DNA from: JAFDVL01 sp043736395 | GTDB taxonomy: Bacteria > Acidobacteriota > Blastocatellia > RBC074 | Assembly: GCA_043736395.1 (NCBI GenBank) | Contig: JAYTCQ010000429.1 | Coordinates: forward strand, 1 to 8,446 | Direction: 5' to 3' | DNA: 8,446 nt | Part shown: one piece after another, positions 6,270 to 8,446 of the stretch | Numbering within the stretch: the stretch's first letter is position 1 | Layout of the letters: the number at the start of each line of letters is the position of its first letter | The notes under the pieces: generated by a model | The model's database searches: none | What the model saw: only the letters and a program-made list of their open reading frames with translations | What the model was told of the DNA's origin: nothing | Translations under genes and position numbers: made by a program

Positions 6270-6368
6270 ATGAATTATGTGGATGAACACATTTCCAATA
6301 ATGGAAACTTCTTTCTATTATTGGAAACTACTTACTGATAATGGAAACATCCACCTTTCCATTATCTT
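6269..6368 (-). repeat. 20-bp-periodic GTTTCC direct repeats beside the cassette array
   Basis: On the minus strand GTTTCC begins at 6348, 6328 and 6308, exactly 20 bases apart. GTT recurs at 6288 (20 apart) and at the cassette boundary 6269 (19 apart). The repeat core is GTTTCCAWTAT; 6292-6307 is also a dyad (TTTCCA-ATAA-TGGAAA). A further half in opposite orientation (TTTCCATTATC) lies at 6356-6366. The spacing of about two helical turns fits stacked protein binding on one DNA face, either an attI-like recombinase region or an operator left from a lost regulator. Confidence 0.7.
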
Positions 6369-6577
6369 CAACATATCATCGCCTATGAGTTTAATTCGCT
6401 GAAACTTCGCCTGTAATTTTTAACTTCGGAAATCTCGTAGTTTCAATGGCGAATTCTACGGAGTTACGGCTTCTTCGGAGGCTGGAATATAACATCGTAT
6501 AGAAATGTTGCGCAATGAATTATTCACTGAAGAATTAAGCGGCGGGGAAAATGATGAGAGCTTTAACGCCCAACAAA
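6369..6577. other. Intergenic stretch without a convincing gene
   Basis: No ORF here has recognisable homology. There is a 34-codon minus ORF (6391-6495) ending FPKLKITGEVSAN and a 33-codon plus ORF (6505-6606) beginning MLRNELFTEELSGGENDESF. Both are short, lack ribosome-binding sites, and the second runs into the foldback repeat. They could be decayed gene ends or chance. Confidence 0.4.
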
Positions 6578-6682
6578 TGCGCTGCACACGCGGTACGGTA
6601 CAGTGAGCGGTAGCGACCTGGTAACTCGTGGCATTTACCAAGTCGCTACCGCTCGTCGTACTGTACCGCGCCTTGCGGCGCA
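6578..6682. repeat. 105-bp imperfect foldback element
   Basis: Left arm 6578-6624 and right arm 6635-6682 are inverted copies around a 10-nt loop. The inner 35 bp match at 30 of 35 positions (GAGCGGTAGCGAC is the longest shared block). The outer part (TGCGCTGCA against TGCGGCGCA) also pairs with a G-T wobble. Size and structure suit a REP/MITE-like dispersed repeat. No flanking target duplication was seen. GCCCAAC just outside at 6568-6574 resembles an attC R'' box on the plus strand, but no matching GTT box is found at the other side. Confidence 0.75.
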
Positions 6683-6770
6683 GGCGCATCAAGGTGAATA
6701 CTGCTAAAATTGCAGTTGACTCGGTCTACAATAATCGGGCTGATGAAACGAGGTCTATCTGAAATTGGGA

Positions 6771-6836
6771 TCAAGCTGCGCGGTTCGATTCCTCCCGGAT
6801 CACGCGCCGCACCACTTTCTCGATGGGTTCTTTCTT
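6771..6836 (-). pseudogene. brnA 3'-end scar, copy A
   Basis: Translates as KKEPIEKVVRRVIREE then SNRAA and TGA, near-identical to the last 21 residues of the intact BrnA at 4242-4496. DNA similarity continues several bases past the stop and ends abruptly upstream, inside a region unrelated to brnA. No start or ribosome-binding site is attached. Confidence 0.75.
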
Positions 6837-6866
6837 ACGAAATAAAGGTGAATGACTGAGCCGCAG

Positions 6867-6899
6867 AAAAAAATCCTTAGCAGGTTTACAAAGTTAAGG
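6867..6899 (-). terminator. Weak terminator-like hairpin after small membrane gene A
   Basis: On the minus strand CCTTA (6899-6895) can pair with TAAGG (6879-6875), followed by ATTTTTTT. The 5-bp stem and 15-nt loop make it weak. It overlaps the stop codon of the gene, and the equivalent position in unit B also has a hairpin with a T tract. Confidence 0.3.
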
Positions 6900-7088
6900 C
6901 TGCTTTCTCAACTTCGATCCGGCGATTATAAAGGCAATACCCATGAGTGCGAATAAAATCCCGCGGAAAGCCGGGGGATTGCCTTCCGTGAAATGTTCTA
7001 TCAGGGAAATGATCGCAATGATTTCTGCCCCTATTCCTACACCGATCAAGAGACCGGCAACAAATTTGTTATTCTTTTCATTCTGCAT
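6894..7088 (-). CDS. Small two-helix membrane protein, copy A
   Basis: This 64-residue protein opens MQNEKNNKFVAGLLIGVGIG. A first membrane helix (about 9-30), a short polar loop EHFTEGNPPAF (31-41) and a second helix GILFALMGIAFIIAGS (43-58) follow, ending in basic KLRKQP. It matches no named family I recognise. It is paralogous to the 7494-7688 gene; shared features are the EKNK head, LIGxGI, HFTxGxP and the lysine-rich end. Conservation of an open frame in both diverged copies argues that it is a real gene. The start is ATG 7088 behind GTGAGACTTAATCA. It may be a small inner-membrane or stress protein; the role is unknown. Confidence 0.65.
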   Translation of the reverse strand: MQNEKNNKFVAGLLIGVGIGAEIIAIISLIEHFTEGNPPAFRGILFALMGIAFIIAGSKLRKQP

Positions 7089-7366
7089 TGATTAAGTCTC
7101 ACTGTGATGGAAGCGATAAGGTAGAGTTTGCCGAAAACTAAAAAGGTGATTAATAATTTCTTGCCAAATTCATAGCCACGAGTGCGGTAAAGTCATAGTA
7201 GCAAAAAAAACGAATCTATTGAATCGCAGGTGATCACCAACCAAGAAAATACGGCGCATGTATTTTGACTGTATGTGGATTTGCTCGTGACCTTATACAA
7301 TCAGCGTTCTTGGGAGAACATGATCAAAATCTCAGTGAGTGAAACGAGGACTACATGAAATTGGAA
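7089..7366. other. Non-coding leader region of unit A and leader copy of unit B
   Basis: No supported gene. It holds the 26-nt conserved block at 7166-7191, an A-rich run at 7202-7209, TTGACT at 7265 and TACAAT at 7296 (25 bases apart, too far for one sigma-70 promoter). It ends with the second copy of the SRPBCC leader (GAAACGAGG, 7341-7349), which here precedes a 16-codon ORF from ATG 7355 that runs into the brnA scar. Confidence 0.5.
7166..7191 (-). promoter_or_regulatory. Invariant 26-nt block upstream of small membrane gene A
   Basis: Identical at 26 of 26 positions to 7768-7793 although the surrounding units are well diverged. The core on the plus strand is CATAGCCACGAGTGCGGTAA. It contains an imperfect dyad (CCAC-GA-GTG-c-GG). 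It lies about 78 bases upstream of the gene start on the minus strand and just downstream of a -10-like TATGAC (7197-7192). An operator or a structured leader are both possible. Confidence 0.5.
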
Positions 7367-7432
7367 TCAAGCTGCGCGTTTCAATTGCTCATGAATCACA
7401 CGTAGTACCGCTTTCTCAATCCGTTCATTGTT
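7367..7432 (-). pseudogene. brnA 3'-end scar, copy B
   Basis: Translates as ERIEKAVLRVIHEQLKRAA and TGA after two non-matching residues, corresponding to the last part of intact BrnA but more diverged than copy A. It has no start and no upstream brnA sequence. It is in the same strand and position relative to the unit as copy A. Confidence 0.7.
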
Positions 7433-7462
7433 ATGACACAGTTGTGAACGACTGAGCCGCGG

Positions 7463-7492
7463 AAAAAATAATGCCTTAGCAAATTTTGCCAA
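7463..7492 (-). terminator. Terminator-like hairpin after small membrane gene B
   Basis: On the minus strand TTGGCAAA (7492-7485) pairs with TTTGCTAA (7483-7476) with one G-T wobble, followed by GGCATTATTTTTT. It begins one base after the stop codon of the 7494-7688 gene. The loop is very tight, so the top pairs would open. Confidence 0.4.
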
Positions 7493-7493
7493 G

Positions 7494-7688
7494 TCAAGAT
7501 TTCTTGTTCTTCTGTGATGTGCCGATTGAAAACATTACAAGTGCGACGACAGAGACGGAAAATGCGCTTCGAGCCGGGACGCCGTTCGTGAAATGCATTA
7601 CCAGTAAAATGATCGCAACAATTCCTAACGCTATTCCAAAACCGATTAAGACACCGGGGGAAATTTTGTTTTTCTCGTTATTATTCAT
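7494..7688 (-). CDS. Small two-helix membrane protein, copy B
   Basis: A 64-residue paralogue of the 6894-7088 product, of identical length: MNNNEKNKISPGVLIGFGIA, helix 1 to about residue 30 (GIVAIILLV), loop MHFTNGVPARS, helix 2 (FSVSVVALVMFSIGTS), basic end QKNKKS. The start is ATG 7688, with upstream GTGAGAATTAATCA almost identical to copy A. Family and function are not recognised. Helix positions and the HFTxGxP loop are kept, which supports a functional membrane peptide. Confidence 0.65.
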   Translation of the reverse strand: MNNNEKNKISPGVLIGFGIALGIVAIILLVMHFTNGVPARSAFSVSVVALVMFSIGTSQKNKKS

Positions 7689-7711
7689 TGATTAATTCTC
7701 ACTATGGTAAA

Positions 7712-7732
7712 AGCGATCTGGGAGAGATCGCT
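7712..7732. other. Perfect 8-bp hairpin in the leader of small gene B
   Basis: AGCGATCT (7712-7719) pairs with AGATCGCT (7725-7732) around a 5-nt loop, 23 bases upstream of the small gene B start. The equivalent position of unit A (AAGCGATAAGG...) has lost or never had the pairing partner. Confidence 0.4.
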
Positions 7733-7767
7733 GTGGCTTGAAAATAGTTGATTGATAAGTTGTCGAT

Positions 7768-7799
7768 AAATTCATAGCCACGAGTGCGGTAAAATTATA
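7768..7799 (-). promoter_or_regulatory. Invariant 26-nt block and -10-like box, unit B
   Basis: Bases 7768-7793 are identical to 7166-7191. Directly upstream on the minus strand is TATAAT (7799-7794), a perfect -10 hexamer; a convincing -35 at 17 bases is not seen, only an A/T run. If used, the transcript of the small membrane gene would have a leader of about 100 bases starting within the conserved block. Confidence 0.45.
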
Positions 7800-7948
7800 G
7801 TATCAAAAAAAATCAATCTATTGAACCTCGTGTAGTCAGCATCCAAAAAAATTCTTGCGTACCCATTTTGACTGTACTTTAGGTGGTATGTGACCATATA
7901 TAATCACTGTTCCTACTTCAATAAAATAAAGTTTAGAGTTAGTGAATC

Positions 7949-7952
7949 GAGG
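7949..7952 (+). promoter_or_regulatory. Shine-Dalgarno deciding the SRPBCC start
   Basis: GAGG lies five bases before GTG 7958. The overlapping ATG at 7956 is followed immediately by TGA, so GTG is the usable start. Confidence 0.6.
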
Positions 7953-7957
7953 TCTAT

Positions 7958-8446
7958 GTGAATAAAATTTTTTCCAAGCCTTCGAACGCAATCGGATGGT
8001 ATTTTGCGTTGCGTAAACATTTTCCTGAATGGTTTGTTGCTTCGCCGCGTACGAAAATGCATCCGCTTCCGTGGCCGGCGCGATTTAATCCAAACACGGA
8101 TTCCGTCTTTTCTTACAATGAAATTTTTATTGAAGGTGTGACGCCGGATAAGATTTTCGATGTGCTGGTCTCGGCGCACAAGTGGGCGAGTTTTTATCCG
8201 AATGCGGGTGATATGAAGATTACTTCTGGCGAAAAACTTTTTGCGGGTTGTGAATTTTCGTGGAAGACTTTCGCTACGAAACAGAAAAGTAAAATTGAAT
8301 TGTATGAGCAGGATTACGCACTGGGATGGTCAGCCGAAAGTCCGGGTACGCACGCGTTTCATCGTTGGATTTTAGAGCCGAAACCTTACGGAACCCTTGT
8401 CATTACGGAAGAGTGTCAGAACGGAATCACCGCGTGGCTGGATCAA
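7958..8446 (+). CDS. SRPBCC-family protein, partial
   Basis: An open frame of 163 codons runs off the right edge. It begins VNKIFSKPSNAIGWYFALRK and continues through VFSYNEIFIEGVTPDKIFDVLVSAHKW (~50-76) and FYPNAGDMKI, GCEFSWKTF, YALGWSAESPGTHAFHRWIL and ITEECQNGITAWLDQ. The pattern of a strand (NEIFIEGVTPDKIFDVL), a following W and an FYPN loop, then alternating strands with F-W-x-T and GW..E, is that of SRPBCC/polyketide-cyclase-like ligand-binding folds. These bind hydrophobic ligands; the ligand is unknown. Start GTG 7958 is supported by GAGG. Its leader is also found at 6744 and 7341. Confidence 0.75.
   Translation, partial: MNKIFSKPSNAIGWYFALRKHFPEWFVASPRTKMHPLPWPARFNPNTDSVFSYNEIFIEGVTPDKIFDVLVSAHKWASFYPNAGDMKITSGEKLFAGCEFSWKTFATKQKSKIELYEQDYALGWSAESPGTHAFHRWILEPKPYGTLVITEECQNGITAWLDQ

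Larger units (their letters stand above)
6744..7340. repeat. Tandem repeat unit A (597 bp)
   Basis: The unit begins GAAACGAGGTCTAT and ends where the same leader recurs at 7341. Order of contents on the plus strand: leader with GAGG, brnA 3' scar (minus), terminator-like hairpin, small membrane protein gene (minus), conserved 26-nt block (7166-7191) and an AT-rich non-coding tail with TACAAT (7296-7301). The next unit has the same order and is clearly homologous but well diverged, so the duplication is not recent. Confidence 0.8.
7341..7943. repeat. Tandem repeat unit B (603 bp)
   Basis: Second copy of the unit at 6744-7340, with the same order: leader GAAACGAGG, brnA 3' scar, hairpin, small membrane gene, 26-nt block, and a tail with TATAAT (7899-7904). 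A third leader copy (GAATCGAGG, 7944-7952) follows directly and serves the SRPBCC gene as its ribosome-binding region. Confidence 0.8.

Noticed and set aside
6289..6368. CRISPR array
   Set aside because: Repeats are 20 bp apart with no spacer-sized unique sequences, only three full copies, and no cas genes.
6456..6692. 78-codon minus-strand ORF
   Set aside because: Most of it is the foldback repeat read through; no ribosome-binding site or family resemblance.
7265..7301. TTGACT...TACAAT promoter for the SRPBCC leader (also 7868-7904)
   Set aside because: The spacing is 25 bases in both copies, too long for a standard sigma-70 promoter, though the elements are conserved.
7667..7777. 27-codon leader peptide from ATG 7775 upstream of small gene B
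   Set aside because: The equivalent frame in unit A stops after seven codons, so it is not conserved.
7913..8179. 88-codon minus-strand ORF
   Set aside because: Shadow of the SRPBCC gene, rich in Arg/Lys from reversed codons, with no homology.

Overview
The window looks like a chromosomal stretch of an environmental Gram-negative bacterium with mid-range GC. The mix of an ArnT-like membrane glycosyltransferase, a secreted copper amine oxidase, an SRPBCC protein, REP-like palindromes and vapBC/brn-type modules would suit Acidobacteriota (Blastocatellia-like). That assignment is an inference, because no marker gene is present.

Layout. (1) Bases 1-1504, minus: the N-terminal ~501 codons of a GT39/GT83-type polytopic glycosyltransferase, open at the left edge. 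(2) 1509-1566: a REP-like double palindrome lying directly against its start codon. (3) 1694-3631, plus: a complete copper (topaquinone) amine oxidase gene except for one in-frame TAA at 3164-3166. The stop lies between the first two copper ligands and the third. (4) 3637-4496, minus: a toxin-antitoxin cluster made of a DUF433/DUF5615 pair, a BrnA antitoxin and a 28-codon 3' stub of brnT. (5) 4575-6269, minus: three consecutive integron-type gene cassettes, each with one ORF followed at or near its stop codon by a structured 87-89 bp attC-like site. No integrase is present in the window, so this is a CALIN-type array. The brnT stub begins within 1-2 nt of the predicted crossover point of the last attC. 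(6) 6269-6743: 20-bp-periodic GTTTCC repeats abutting the array, then a ~105 bp foldback repeat. (7) 6744-7943: two diverged tandem ~600 bp units. Each has a ribosome-binding leader, a 66-nt scar of the brnA 3' end, a small two-helix membrane protein gene on the minus strand and a long conserved non-coding region. (8) 7958-8446, plus: the start of an SRPBCC-family gene, whose leader is the sequence repeated at the head of both ~600 bp units.

Reading. Two plus-strand host genes (amine oxidase and SRPBCC) flank about 4.3 kb of minus-strand accessory DNA that has taken in toxin-antitoxin modules, integron cassettes and tandem duplications. The strongest result is the cassette array. Its three attC sites share the same geometry: GTT/AAC boxes, 5/6-nt spacers and two bulged bases at matching positions. 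They also show compensatory changes, and the first cassette's R' box is the exact reverse complement of its own R'' box. The second is the nonsense codon in the amine oxidase. The third is a 26-nt block identical between two otherwise clearly diverged repeat units.
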